64,000 nt of DNA, from positions 51,922,960-51,986,959 of the forward strand of contig CM057839.1 in assembly GCA_030068075.1 (NCBI GenBank), read 5' to 3'. The position numbers and the translations under genes are program-made. Source of the stretch: Paguma larvata. Taxonomy: Eukaryota > Chordata > Mammalia > Carnivora > Viverridae. Positions 1 to 11,096 of this stretch are shown here, piece after piece. Within the stretch, counting starts at the first letter, position 1. Every line of letters begins with the position of its first letter. The notes under the pieces are model-generated. The model did not search any database, was not told where the DNA came from, and saw only the letters and a list, made by a program, of their open reading frames with translations.

Positions 1-779
1 GATAACATCTGACTTGAACTCATATTAAAAAGGCTAAAATAGTCATAATTGTCCCCATTGTATGAATATTCATACTTTTGCTGTAGCAATATTAACATGT
101 TTGGCTTTGGGGGTGTTGGCTCACCAACCCCTAAGGCTATTCCATAAGCACCCTATTGCCTTTCTAAAATTTGAAAAATTCTAATTTTGAAATACATCTG
201 GTCCCAGGGGTTTTGAATAAAGGATTATTGGCTGAGCTTTCATAAATTGTTTTCAAAAAAAATACATGCTTATTATAACCAGTCAAGCAATATAGAAAAA
301 TAGTGGGAAGAAGATTAAACATTATTCCAAGTTCTACCACCCAGAAATCGTCACTACCTACATCTGGTGAACATTATCTGTATTATTTCTGTACGCAATT
401 ACACATACAGCAGGATAATTAGGTACAATTTTCTAAAATAAGATCCTACTACATAATACAAGAATATATTTCTTCATCATAAGAGCTACTAGTTTCTAAA
501 ATATTTCTCTAAGTGTAAAAAAAGGTAACAGAAACATGATGGCACCAAAGCCATGATATAAGTAGGTATTTAGTTGGATTTCATTTTTAGGCCTTATTGA
601 TTGACTTCCCACTATAAATATCAGAAAATTAATCCTCTTATACTTCTCATAACTACTTTCTTTCTCTCAATCTGCTAATTTTCACATTTACCTTCTGTTC
701 TTTTTCATATGTCCCTCGGTTCTCTAAAATTTGACAAATGAATTCTATGTTGATGGCAAGGAATTTTATTATAGCCTCT
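1..779 (-). mobile_element. AT-rich start with probable antisense old L1 (L1ME-like) 3' UTR
   Basis: No gene is visible. Roughly 262-500 reads like the complement of the 3' UTR of old L1ME-type LINEs: an AT-rich stretch, then a 'ccacccagaaatcgtcac' block followed by 'gtgaacattatc', the order remembered from that family. The rest is AT-rich with short homopolymers and shows nothing I can name. The family call rests on memory of a consensus and is tentative. Confidence 0.35.
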
Positions 780-1735
780 TCATTTTGGATTTTTCTTTTT
801 AATTTTGATTTATTCTTGGTTGATTAAATATTGCCAATTTTTTCCCAGTAAGGTTTATGGTATATGGTTTCTCTTATGTTTGAGAATGTCTGCCGGATAC
901 TTTTATACTTGACTCAAGTGACAACTTGGCTGGGTATAAAATTCTTGGGTCTCACTTCAAAGATTCATAACAAGCTTCGTACACACCTTTTGGCATTAAA
1001 TATAATTATGGAGAAGTTTAAAGGCAATGTGATTTTTAAAAAAAAATTTGGTTTCCATAGGGATTTCCATGTGATCCTTTCTTTATCCTTGAAATTCACT
1101 AACTTTTCAAAGGTTCAAGACTTTCTTCATATTAAGAATGCCTTGGGGTGCCTGGGTGGCTCAGTTAGTTGAGCATCTGACTCTTGATGTCCACTCAGGT
1201 CATGATCTCACGGTTCGTGGATTCGAGCCCCACATCAGGCTCTGTGCTGACAGTGCAGAGACTGCTTGAGATTCCCTCTCTCCCTCTCTCTCTGCCTCTC
1301 CCCCACTTGATCACTTTCTCGAAATAAACAAACTAAAAAAAACCATTAAAATAAGAAAATGTCTTGCAGTAATATATGGGAATCTATGTATCACTGTTCT
1401 GTGATTATTTTTAGGGACCTCCATTAAACAGTGTTTGAACAGCTTTGTTTTCAATATCTATAACCTTATTTCCAATCAATTTCCTTAGTTTTTATATTAT
1501 TTTGTGTGATTTCTTTTGTTTTACAAAACATGTTTTCAGTCACGTTTATTCTACTAGTTGTTTCTTAAATGGTTTTTGGACCTACAGTAGTTTTTATTTT
1601 TCTCATCTATTTCTTTTCTGAGTTCTGCCAACTTACTTGTCCCCTTTGATTGTTTTATCATCCCTTCTTTGAGTTCTTAAACCTCTCCTTGAGCTGTCTT
1701 TTAGGAAAAAAAGCGTAATGTCTTAAGTTCCTTTT
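780..1735 (-). mobile_element. Old L1-like LINE fragment, antisense, split by a SINE
   Basis: The T-rich plus strand, including 'ggctgggtataaaattctt' near 930-950, resembles the complement of old L1 internal sequence. It resumes after the SINE at 1145-1350, so the SINE landed inside it. Reading frames here (for example 864-1172) run straight into the SINE and are not genes. L1 rather than HAL1 is a guess. Confidence 0.4.
1145..1350 (+). mobile_element. Felid tRNA-derived SINE (SINEC_Fc-like)
   Basis: Starts with 'ggggtgcctgggtggctcag', carries a B-box-like 'gattcgagcccc' at about 1222-1233, then the 'ggctctgtgctgacag' body, a CT-rich segment and an A-rich tail. Flanked by an imperfect target duplication: 'aagaatgcctt' before (ending 1144) and 'aagaaaatgtctt' after (ending 1365). 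Divergence from the consensus and the decayed duplication suggest an older copy. Confidence 0.92.
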
Positions 1736-3093
1736 AAGGAAATAATTTGTTCCAAATTCATGCACTCCTGACTTAGACAAACCCCAGGCTATTCCCAGGG
1801 CGACCAGCTCTCTGTGCCGCACAATTGCTCACCTTCGGACCTTATCAGACTAGTCTAGCAGTCACACTTGGGGACACAAGTTGTCTGGACGATCATTTTG
1901 AAGGACGGCTTTTCTGACTTGAGAGACAAGGAAGCCCCTCTCCTCCACCAGGGTAGAGTGCGGGTAAGGACAGAAACGTGCAGATTTAGGCCAGAATATG
2001 CCATAGACATTCATCACTTTTTCCCAGAGGCATTCTTCCTCTAATTTCAGCCCACGTGTCCATCTGAGGTGATTGTGCAGTGAATAAAGGCAAGTTCAAT
2101 TTTCAGCCACATCCGTTGCAAACTCTGTACTGGCCATTTAGTACCTCACTCTGGGACTATCAGGAGATTTGACAGTTTTGAGATCTCTTAAAACTGAGTT
2201 GCAAAGTTTCCCATTTTGATACTATGTTACACTTACTTTTAGAAAAATTTCTCTTGGGACTGGTGTCTGAAAAAGTTTGTGTCCACTCTTAGTCCCGTTT
2301 CTAATTTTGGTGCAAATTTCATTTAATTTGGCCAATAGTCATTATGGCTTGTGGTTTGTATTATAACAAATTTTCGTTTCAAAGAAATGGTAGTTTGACT
2401 ATTTTTGCTTTTTCTTTGCTGTTTGTTTTTGATGGGTTTTAAGGCCAAGGAGAATATAAAACGCTCCATCATTTTTAACCAGATGCCTGTAAGTATATTT
2501 CATGGTGGTCTTCTTACACATATTCCCTGAGGTGTCTCAATAGAAGAAAACTCTGGGTTGCATTGAAATAGGATCAATGATGCTGCTTTGTAAACAAAAC
2601 TCTTCTTGTTCTAGGCCATAATGCTATAGGTAGCTTACTTAATATCCTCAGGACCCAATGTGTCCCATACTCCATTTGGTTTCTGTTGGCAGCAGAAATG
2701 GAAAAAGGGACCCATACACTAAATAAAAGCAGCATGATTAGGTGTATAACTTTGTACTCAAGTTATTTCATAATTACTTAAGTACCTATTCAAATAATCC
2801 ATTGAAGTCTATTCTTGGTTAAATCTGTAATTCTCATCTCTATCTGAGGCCCATGCAACAGCATAACTTACCTTCTACTTACTCTCTGTTAGGATTTAGC
2901 AAACAGTTTAAATACTGTAAGGCTGGATTAGGTTATAGGGATATTTTAATAAAATCTGTCTGCAACCGAACTCCAAATATTGTCCCTTTCAGTTGCTCCA
3001 ACCTAAAATTTTGGTGTGTTCTTTACTTTTTTCTCTTTGACTACACTCAGTGATCCCTTAGCTCTTTCTATTGGCTTTATCTTCATGAGCATA
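1736..3093. other. Unassigned sequence
   Basis: No gene or repeat that I can name. About 1780-2060 is richer in C and G than its surroundings ('cagggcgaccagctctctg'), the remainder AT-rich. The frame 2853-3053 has no family resemblance and is probably chance. Confidence 0.4.
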
Positions 3094-3536
3094 TTTGTTT
3101 CCTAGGGCTGCCGTAACAAAGTACCACCAACTGGAGTGCTGTAAAACAACAGAAACCTATTCTCTCACAATTCTGGAGGCTAAAGGTCTGAAATCAAGGT
3201 GTTAGCAGGACCATGCTCTCTCTGAAGTCTCTAGGGAAGAATCCTTCCTTGCCTCTTCCTAGCTTCTGGTGGTTACTAGAAATCCATGGTATTCCTTAGC
3301 TTGTCAATGCATCACTCCAGTCTCTGCTTTCCTTTTCACATGGCGTTCCCCAAGTGTCCCCACGTGGCCTTCTTATCTAGGGAGCAGTCTTTGGTTTTTC
3401 AACACACCCTAATCTAGAATGGCCTTATTTTAACTTAACCAATTACATCTGCAAAGACTCTCTTTCTGAATAAGTTCTCATTCTGAGGCTCCAGATAGAC
3501 AGGGACTTTTAGGGGACACTATTCAACTGAGTACAA
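3094..3536 (-). mobile_element. MLT1-type LTR (ERVL-MaLR), antisense
   Basis: The plus strand gives the complement of the MLT1 3' half in order: 'cctagggctgccgtaacaaa', 'aaaacaacagaaacc', 'ctcacaattctggaggct', then 'cttctggtgg', 'tcacatggcgttcc', and near the end 'attacatctgcaaagac'. This is an ancient mammalian LTR. No internal region is next to it, so it is a solo LTR or a remnant of one. Confidence 0.85.
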
Positions 3537-3755
3537 TGAGATAGCCAGGATTTAAGCCCTTCTCACCATCACCACTGCCACTACCGTGGAAGAGCCTCTG
3601 AAGCCGAACTGCAGGCTTCTCTCCACGCCCCCTGTTTATTCTCAATGCAGCAGTCAGTACCATACAATGAAAGGAGACTTCAGATCATGTTATATTTTTC
3701 CTCAAAACCCTCCGGTGGTTTTCTACCTCTCTTCGAGTAAATGCCAAAGTTTTAA

Positions 3756-3952
3756 GAGGCACCTAGGTGGCTCAGTTGGTTGAGAGTCCGACTTCGGCTC
3801 AGGTCATGATCTCATGGTTCACAGGTTTGAGCCCCATGTCAGCTGTGCTGACAGCTCAGAGCCTGGAGTCTGCTTTGGATTCTGTGTCTCCCCCTCTCTC
3901 TGCCACTCCCCCACTCATGCTCTGTCTGTCTCAAAAATAAACATTAAAAAAT
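3756..3952 (+). mobile_element. Felid SINE (SINEC_Fc-like) inside the L2 copy
   Basis: Begins 'gaggcacctaggtggctcag', B-box-like 'ggtttgagcccc', then 'gctgtgctgacagctcagag', a CT-rich body and the tail 'ctcaaaaataaacatt'. Several bases in the 'gtcgggctctg' part are missing. The target duplication is short and unclear ('ttttaa' on both sides). Confidence 0.92.
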
Positions 3953-4317
3953 TTTAAAGTCACAGTTTTTTTATATGCCTTGTACACATGAGGCTATACA
4001 TGATTTGGCTCCAGCTACCCCTTTAACTTCATCCCTTACTATTCTCCTCTTCATTCAGTCCATCTCAGCTATACCAAGTTTCTTACTACTCCTTGAAAAT
4101 GCCAGCTAAAGTCCTACTTCTTGGCATTTGCCCTTTGTTTGCTCTACTTCAAATGCTGTTCCCCTAATATCCCCGAGTCATATTCCCTTACTTCCATCAG
4201 GTCTTTAATTGAAGGGATGCCTTGTCAATGAGACTATCAGAGGCACAATCCAAAATTATAATTCTTGGCCCTAACACGTCCAATCATTCTTCTCTGCTTT
4301 ATTTTTCTTCATATACT

Positions 4318-4404
4318 TCATGTGTGTATGTACACACACATACGTGTGTATATATATACATATATATATATATCTTTATATTTTTAAGTATATATAATAC
4401 TTAT
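4318..4404. repeat. (CA/TG)n and (TA)n compound microsatellite
   Basis: Alternating 'tgtgtgtatg', 'acacacacatacg' and 'tatatatatata' inside the L2 3' end. The L2 sequence continues on the right, so the array grew within it. Confidence 0.85.
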
Positions 4405-4548
4405 TTACCTTATTTATCACCTATCCGCACTACTGGAATGTAAACTTTAGGAGAGGAATTATTGTCTGTTCATTCCCTGTTTCTTGTAGTGTCTACAAGA
4501 GTGCCTGGTATACAGTAATTGCTGATGGATATGTCCAAAATGAATGAA

Positions 4549-5779
4549 AGGCTATGTCACGTATATAAATGTCATCAAGCATATGCAGAGTAACAGAAGA
4601 ATGCTGAAAACCACCCTTACATCCCATTTTATGAAGGGAGGAATATTTTATTTTAAAGACCGCTTCGAAATGACCAGTCAGCTGCCATGCTTGACCATGG
4701 TTCTCCCCTCACCCTTTCTCAGGGTAAAGATTACCTATCAGTCTCTGTGAGGGACATGCAAGTGGATCGATAGTAATTGATAATAATAGTGTCTTTTTGC
4801 CCATAATAGTAAAGGGTCTTCAGGGCGGCTTGGAGCTGTCCTCCCAAAATAAGTACTGACACTTGCAGAATACAGTTCATCATCTTCAGGTATTGAGACA
4901 GCCTACGATAGAAGCAGGCACAGTCCCACATTCCTGGATGAGTAAGCGGAAAGAAGTTGCTAGTGGTTACATGTCATTTCCTTCTGAATATCTCAAGGGC
5001 AGGGTGAAGGAGCAGAAAACAAGATCAATTAGATAAGCAAGGGATGAATTAGACATTTAATCAAGTACCTAAGCCATGAAGCACAGAGTTCGTCTGAGAG
5101 ACACCATTATCCTTAATGGAGTTCTTTAGAGCATCTTCAATTTTTCTAATGAAGACAGAAAGCCCATCTTCAGTAAAGGGCTTCTCTTTGCTTGTTTGAC
5201 CACAGATTATCTATTCCATTCAATCCCCTCGGGAGCTGATACTCTCCCCCTTTGTTCCTCATCAAATTATATCGAGAAGGAATCTGTCCAAATTATTTAA
5301 TCACATTATTCTTGCTCTGGCCAATAGAAGTACTTAAATATCTACACTTAATACTTCTCTTTCTAATGATATTCACTTATCTAAAATTACTCCTTAATTG
5401 ATAAGACATATGAGCAAAAATACCATTAGGCAAAATGTTAACTGAATTCAAACCATTTAGAATGTTTTCACGCCGACTTCTGAATTTACTTAATCTCCAG
5501 TGAGCACTAAAAAGATAGGAGTTAATCTTTACTCCGACTAGCCTGAAACAGCAAAGGGAAGAAGGTTGAATAAGAGGTGGCAAACAAGGAAAGAAAAATA
5601 TTTTTACTATTTAATGTCCTCCCTGAACAAACTCCTATGAGTTTTATTCGGTTCCTGTATTTCTCAGTTTTGATGAAGAGAAGCAGCGCAATGCATTTGG
5701 AAACAGTGGCAGTGTGCCTTTCATACGTGTTGGCTAATATGGTGTTGAAGATGCTGACGAATGAGAATAACCATTTACT
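4549..5779. other. Unassigned sequence, about 1.2 kb
   Basis: AT-rich unique-looking DNA. Small frames on both strands (4731-4931, 5377-5583, 5522-5824, 5577-5864) overlap one another and show no domain, so I treat them as chance. I see no repeat I can name. Confidence 0.4.
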
Positions 5780-6715
5780 TAAAACCAAGTTTATGAGGTA
5801 TAATTTGTACACAGTAAATATCACTTTTTGTTGTGTACCATTTTATGAACTTTGGCACATATGAATGCCTTGTAAGCACAGCCAGTAAAGATATAAAACA
5901 TTTCCATCACTCTCCAAAATTCCTTCGTCTCTTAGGAGTCGACCCCCGCCCCTCGCCCCAGGCCCTGGCAACCACTGACCTACCTCTTCTCCCTATAGTT
6001 TCGCCTTTTCAGAATGTCATAAAATTGGAATCATACATTGGATAGCCATTTCAGTCTGGTGTCTTTCACATACCATAATACATTTAAAAATTCATCCATG
6101 TGGTTGCATGTATCAGTAGTTCATCCCTTTTATTGTTGAGGAAGATTTTATTCTATGTATCTACCAAAATTAGGTTGCTCTGGCCATCATACGTATATCC
6201 ATTTACTACTTATGGACATGCGGTTTATTTGCAGTTTTTGGAGATTATGAGTAAAGTCAACATAAACAAATGTGTACAGGGTTTTTTGCGTACATATGTT
6301 TTTTGTTTGTTTTTGTTTTTTTAACTTAGGACTGGAATTGCTGGGTTGTACTGGAAGCGTATGTGTAACTTTATAAGAAACTGCCTGTCTTCCGAAATGA
6401 CTGAAGGATTTTGCATTCCCATCAGCAACGTACAACAGTTCCAGTCGCTCTGCATCCCCGCTAGCACTGGTTTTATAATTTAAACATACTGTAGCCATTT
6501 AATAGGTGCGCAGTGTATGGTATGATGGTTTATTTGCATTTTCCTGTTGAATGACTAATAATTAAATTAAATAATGCTGAGCATCTTTTCATGTGATTAT
6601 GTGCAATTTATGAAGTGATCGTTTATACCTTTGGTCCATTTTTAGTGAGTTGCTGTTTTTATTATTGTATGGTTAGAGTTCTTTCTGTATGCCACATACC
6701 AGTTATGTATTCCAG
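5780..6715 (-). mobile_element. Old L1 (L1M-type), antisense ORF2 3' end and 3' UTR
   Basis: The plus strand is the complement of L1 sequence, in order: 'ccctggcaaccactgacc', 'ggaatcatacattgg', 'attcatccatgtggttgca', 'ggactggaattgctggg', 'gcattcccatcagcaacg', 'gagcatcttttcatgtg', 'ctttggtccatttttag'. These are standard antisense L1 landmarks. No open frame of ORF2 survives. Confidence 0.8.
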
Positions 6716-6723
6716 ATACGTTC

Positions 6724-7123
6724 TTTTTTTTTTTTTTAACAAAGGCAGATGGACTTTCCACCCAAAATTTGGTTCAAGATGTCAAGACTGACGATGCCAC
6801 CCACGCACCAGAAGGGCAGGAAGAGATTTATTCTCCACATAATGAGGCTTCCTAGGGACAGAAGAACAGGTTTCCAAGCAAGCCCAAAAATTGCTTAAGA
6901 GAGCATGGAACAGAGATTGGCTTCGGTTTACCGTGTTGGAGAGTGGGCTCGCATGGTGTAATACCCGACCCGTGCCAAAGGATGCAGCACTTGGGCACCC
7001 TTATCAGCTCACATGGAGTGAGGAGAAGGCAGGGGAGGGGGTGGGGCTGGAAAGCTATCAGCACTCAGACACCAAAACTGGAGTCAGACTCTTACACAAC
7101 ACCTTTATCAGACAGGAGAGTCA
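6724..7123 (-). mobile_element. LTR-like or retroposed element with T-run at its left end, antisense
   Basis: A run of T at 6724-6737 (a poly(A) tail if read on the minus strand) is followed by GC-richer sequence with a minus-strand AATAAA at 6827-6832 and several CpGs. Read on the minus strand it looks like the R/U5 part of an LTR, but I cannot name the family and terminal TG/CA could not be fixed. A processed transcript is the alternative. Overlapping frames at 6852-7188 have no recognised domain. Confidence 0.35.
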
Positions 7124-7604
7124 CATTTTTTAATACCAAAGGAAACGAGGGGATAGCATTTAATATAGAAGATGTATCAAGTATATAGATTGTGCCTGGC
7201 TCTTAAATGTACTTAAAATCCTAAAAAAAAATCTGGAATTGTATTTTTTGGATCTTTTATGAGGGAGATGCCCATTCCAAAATGGACCAGATTCATGTCC
7301 TAGGAAAACAAAAAATCTGTGAATACAAGCAATAAAACACAGATAATTATGAGAAATGTGAAATCTCTTCTCCTTATGTGAGAACAGAACTCGAGCCAAC
7401 TGACCACTCACTGGAATCATAACACCACCCAGTCTTTTGTTAATCCGCCCTGGATGGGTGGCTCTGTCCCAGATTCTGCATTTAGTGGAAGATTTGAGGT
7501 CTGTCAAATTAGTTGAGTAGCGTGGCTGTCAAGCAGTTGGTCCCATGGGAAGAATTCCTACAGAATAATTATAGTTCAACTGCAAAAGTATTATGCAAAT
7601 TTCC
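7124..7604. other. Unassigned sequence
   Basis: Contains an A-run near 7224-7232. The minus-strand frame 7160-7507 (115 codons) has no family resemblance. Confidence 0.4.
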
Positions 7605-7790
7605 CTCATGTGTCAAATGAATTGAATACCTACTGTGTGCCAGGCATTTGCTAGCATCTGCAGATTAAGAGTTAGGTAAAATACAGTTGTGGCTGTCAAG
7701 CAATTCAATATCTATTGAAAATGAAATACGTGAATCAAATCATGTTGAAATGGCTTGAGATTGATTTTGAAAGGAATATAAATAAAAGAG
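7605..7790 (-). mobile_element. L2 LINE 3' end fragment, antisense
   Basis: 'gaatacctactgtgtgccaggc' type text (7623-7646) is the complement of the L2 terminus, and it is followed by the usual decayed antisense L2 text. The right limit is uncertain. Confidence 0.55.
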
Positions 7791-8381
7791 TAGACTGTCC
7801 AATCATCCTTACAACTTCACTCCAAACTGAACAATTTTTATTGGAACACGCAATGGAATACTTTTGGACCTCTCTGTCAGAAATATGCAAGCTGACATGG
7901 CATTTGGGAATCTTATTTTCAATAGGCATCACTAACCAGTATAATGAAGCATATTCTATGAACTGATGAAATTCAGTCTCTGAAACAGATAAAATGTATT
8001 TTTATATCTCACTACATGCTGTATTAAAAAAGTAATATTTTTGTCAAATATTTTCTTATATTTGTGCCTAAATCCTTTTAGTGTGAAGGTAGCCATGTTA
8101 TGATCAACACCACAGGGAAAATAGAGGCAAGAAAAAGAAGAAAGGAAAGAGTGGCTTTATTATTTATTAGTTTCTACTTACGGCTACAACAAGGCATGCA
8201 GTTCTCTGAACGAATTAATCTTAAAAGACACTAAGCATGCTAATAACGTGGCATCCTTCAAACTGATTTTCCTTTTTTTCTTTTTTTTTTCTTTCTTTGT
8301 ATTTATTTTTAGGAAGGAGAAAAGGTAGAAAAGTAAGATTGTGGGCAACTGTGATTAGGGTCTCCTTTCTGGTTGAGGGCC
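7791..8381. other. Unassigned sequence with a T-rich tract
   Basis: AT-rich, with a T-rich tract at about 8273-8310. The two overlapping frames at 7715-7966 are not supported as genes. Confidence 0.4.
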
Positions 8382-8546
8382 ATGGTTTTCAAACTATGGT
8401 CCCCACCTTAGAACTTGTTAAAAATGCAGATTCTTGCCTCACTTTAGATCTTCTGAGTCAGGAACTTCGAGAGTGAGGTCCAGCAATACATTTTAAAAAG
8501 TTTTCTAGAGGATTCTGATATATGCTGAAGTTTGAGAACTACTAGT
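8382..8546 (+). mobile_element. hAT-Charlie MITE (MER20/MER5 group)
   Basis: Inverted ends 'catggttttcaaac' and 'gtttgagaactactag' enclose 'gaacttgttaaaaatgcag', 'cttctgagtcaggaac' and 'ttctgatatatgctgaag'. This is the arrangement of the short non-autonomous hAT elements common in eutherians. The exact subfamily name is from memory. Confidence 0.8.
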
Positions 8547-9208
8547 CTGAAGTAATTCAGACCTGGTCACAAACTCATATTCTTCATTCAGAAAAAACAA
8601 AGTCTTAGAATAGAATTTACCTACCTAAAAATCTTTGAAGATGACGTGGCCACCATCTCCTGTGATTCAAGCAATGTGCTTTGAGGTCCATGCCCTAGCC
8701 CCTACCCTGACTTCCATGATTACTACAACCACCATTCTCTCTGAACATATACTGGTAACTCTCCCTGACAGTTTTGATAAGTACAGAAATTTTCTATTTT
8801 GTTACATTTTTGGGATATTTTAAAGCCCCCAATGTATTGGTATCCTTACCTTTCTGGCCCTTTGTGATCCACTGTGACAAAGTGATAACTCCGTTGGGCT
8901 ATTCAGAAATCTCCCAAGGAGACAGAGGGAGAACAGGGAGAAGAGTTTTTTACTAATACAACTGTTGGTCTGTTTGCTTATCACTTCTTCCCTAAAAGTA
9001 GTCATAATCGTGAATGGTGTTGGCTAAAGAGAAAACTAGAGACTTGGATCACAGAGGTAATAAGATTAAGGGGTGAAGTTTCTTGTAGATAATAATTTTT
9101 CATTTTAGTTTATGCCAAAACAAAGATGTTGGGTTGACAGATTTCATAATTCATACAGCTGGAAAAAGGAGAAGAAAGGAGAGCAAAAAGGGAGAAGGAA
9201 AAGAAGGA
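8547..9208. other. Unassigned sequence
   Basis: No nameable repeat. Small overlapping frames (8635-8823, 8774-9005) look random. A purine-rich stretch at about 9160-9205 leads into the microsatellite. Confidence 0.4.
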
Positions 9209-9284
9209 ATTATATTATATTATATTATATTATATATTATATTATATTATATCATATCATATCATATCATATTATATTATATTT
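9209..9284. repeat. (TATTA)n / (TATCA)n compound pentanucleotide repeat
   Basis: 'ttata' units run for about 40 bases, then four 'tcata' units, then 'ttata' again. The array abuts the 5' end of the long L1 that follows. The interruption by a different pentamer suggests a long-lived array that may vary in length. Confidence 0.92.
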
Positions 9285-10249
9285 TCAGCCAGAGCAGTAA
9301 TGTTACCAGGGATAAATAAGGGCATACATAATAATAAAGGGGTCTATTCTTCAAGAATATGTAACATTCGTTAATGAGTTACACACCTAGCAACAAAGCA
9401 TCAAAGTATGTGAAGCAAAAACACATAGAAATTGCAAAGAGAAATAGATAAATCTGTTATTATAATTGAAGACTTCAACATCTCTCTATCAGAAATAGAT
9501 CTAGGAGGGAGAAAATCAGAAAGGACATAGTTGAACTCAATAACACCATCAATCAACTGGATATAACTGACAATCTCAAATAAAAGATTCCCCAAGACAG
9601 ACCACATTCTGGGCCATTAGAACACACTTTAAGAAACTTAAAGAATTAAAATCATACGCTCTCCGACAACAATGGAATTAAATTAGACATCAAAAACAAA
9701 GATAACTGGAAGGTCTCAAAATATGTGAAGATTAAACAACACACTTCTAATTAACACATAGGTCAAAGAAGAATTTTCAAGATAAATTAATATTTTGAAC
9801 TAAATGAAAATGAAAACATAACATATCAAAATTTGTGAGACAAAGTAAAAGTAGCTCTTAGAGGAAAACTTATAGTATTGAATGTATATATTAGAAGAGA
9901 AGAAAGAGCTAAAATCATCATTGAAGCTTCCACCTTAGGAAACTAGAAAAAGAAGAACAAATTAATTCAAAGCAGACATAAAGAAGTAATAAATATTAGA
10001 GCAGATACCAATGAAATTGAAAACAAGAAATGAATAGAGGAAAATCAATGAAGCCAAAAGCTGGTTTTTAGAAAAGATCAATAAAATTAATAAGTCTCTA
10101 GGCAGGCTAAGAAAAAAATAAAGAAAATTAGAAATTACTAATATGAGAAATGAAAGAGGGGACATCACTATAGATTCTATAGATATTAAAAGGAAAATAA
10201 AGGAATACTATAAATAGCTCTATGCCCACAAATTTAATAACCAGATGAA

Positions 10250-10645
10250 ATGGACCAATTCCTCCAAAGACAATCTGCCAAAACTCACGCAGGAAGAAAC
10301 AATCTGAATAGGCTTATATCTATGAAAGAAATTGAATCGATAATCAATAACCTTCCTAAACAGAAAGCATCAGGCCCAGATGGGCTAGCTGGTGAATTCT
10401 GCCAAATATTTAAGGAAGAAATTATATCAAGTCTGTACGATATCTTTCAGAGGATAGAAGCAGGAAGAGTGCTCTTAACTCATCCTATGAGTCAGCATTA
10501 CCCTAATACCAAAACCAAAGACACGGTAAGAAAAAATAATTATAAACCAGTATCTCTCAGGAACATAGATACAAAGATCATCAACAAAATATTATCAAAA
10601 CGAATTCAACAATGTAATAAAGAATTATATACCATGATTAAATAG
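10250..10645 (+). pseudogene. L1 ORF2 reverse-transcriptase fragment (longest open piece)
   Basis: A 131-codon open piece shows typical L1 reverse-transcriptase residues: 'INNLPKQKASGPDGL' about residues 32-46, followed by 'FCQIFKEEI' and 'YKPVSLRNIDTKIINKILSKR'. Further on, around 11032-11046, the usual F-A-D-D catalytic box reads F-T-D-S, so the second catalytic aspartate is lost. Together with in-frame stops on both sides this copy cannot make an active enzyme. Confidence 0.85.
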
Positions 10646-11074
10646 GCTTTACCCCACATGTGCAAGCTAGTTTAACATTCAAAAATCAATTAATGTAATC
10701 GATCACATCAAGAAGCTAAAATGAAAAATCACATAATCATATCAATAGATACAGAACAGGCATTTGACAAAATCCAACACCCATTCATGAAACAAAGCCT
10801 TAGTAAACTAGGAATAAAGGATAACTTCCTCACCTTGATAAAGAATATCTACAAAAATCCTACAGCTTAGGTAAGAAACTTAAAGCTTTCTGAATAAAAC
10901 CAGGTAGAAGATAAGAATGTCTCCTCTCACCACTCCTCCCTAACATCAGTTCCAGCTAATATAGTCACAGGAGAAAGGAAATATAAGGTACACTGATTAA
11001 GAAAAAATAAAACTGAAACTGTCTTTGTTCACAGATAGCATAATCATTTATGTAGAAAACCCTAAAGAACTGAC

Positions 11075-11096
11075 AAAAAAAAAAAAAAAAAAAAAA
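11075..11096. repeat. A22 homopolymer inside L1 ORF2
   Basis: A run of 22 A lies after 'aaagaactgac' within the reverse-transcriptase 3' half. L1 normally has only a short A-run here, so this is an internal expansion and not a tail: L1 sequence continues on the right. Confidence 0.9.

Larger units (their letters stand above)
3551..4548 (+). mobile_element. L2 LINE 3' region, split by a SINE and a TA/CA repeat
   Basis: The L2 3' end can be followed in order on both sides of the SINE: 'cagatcatgttatattttt', 'aaaaccctccggtggtt', 'atgccaaagt' (SINE) 'gaggctatacatgatttggc', 'catttgccctttgtttgctc', 'ggaatgtaaactttaggag', and the terminal 'gtgcctggtatacagtaatt' to 'aatgaatgaa'. The frames at 3586-3783 and 4222-4443 are accidents of L2 and SINE sequence. 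Confidence 0.82.
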
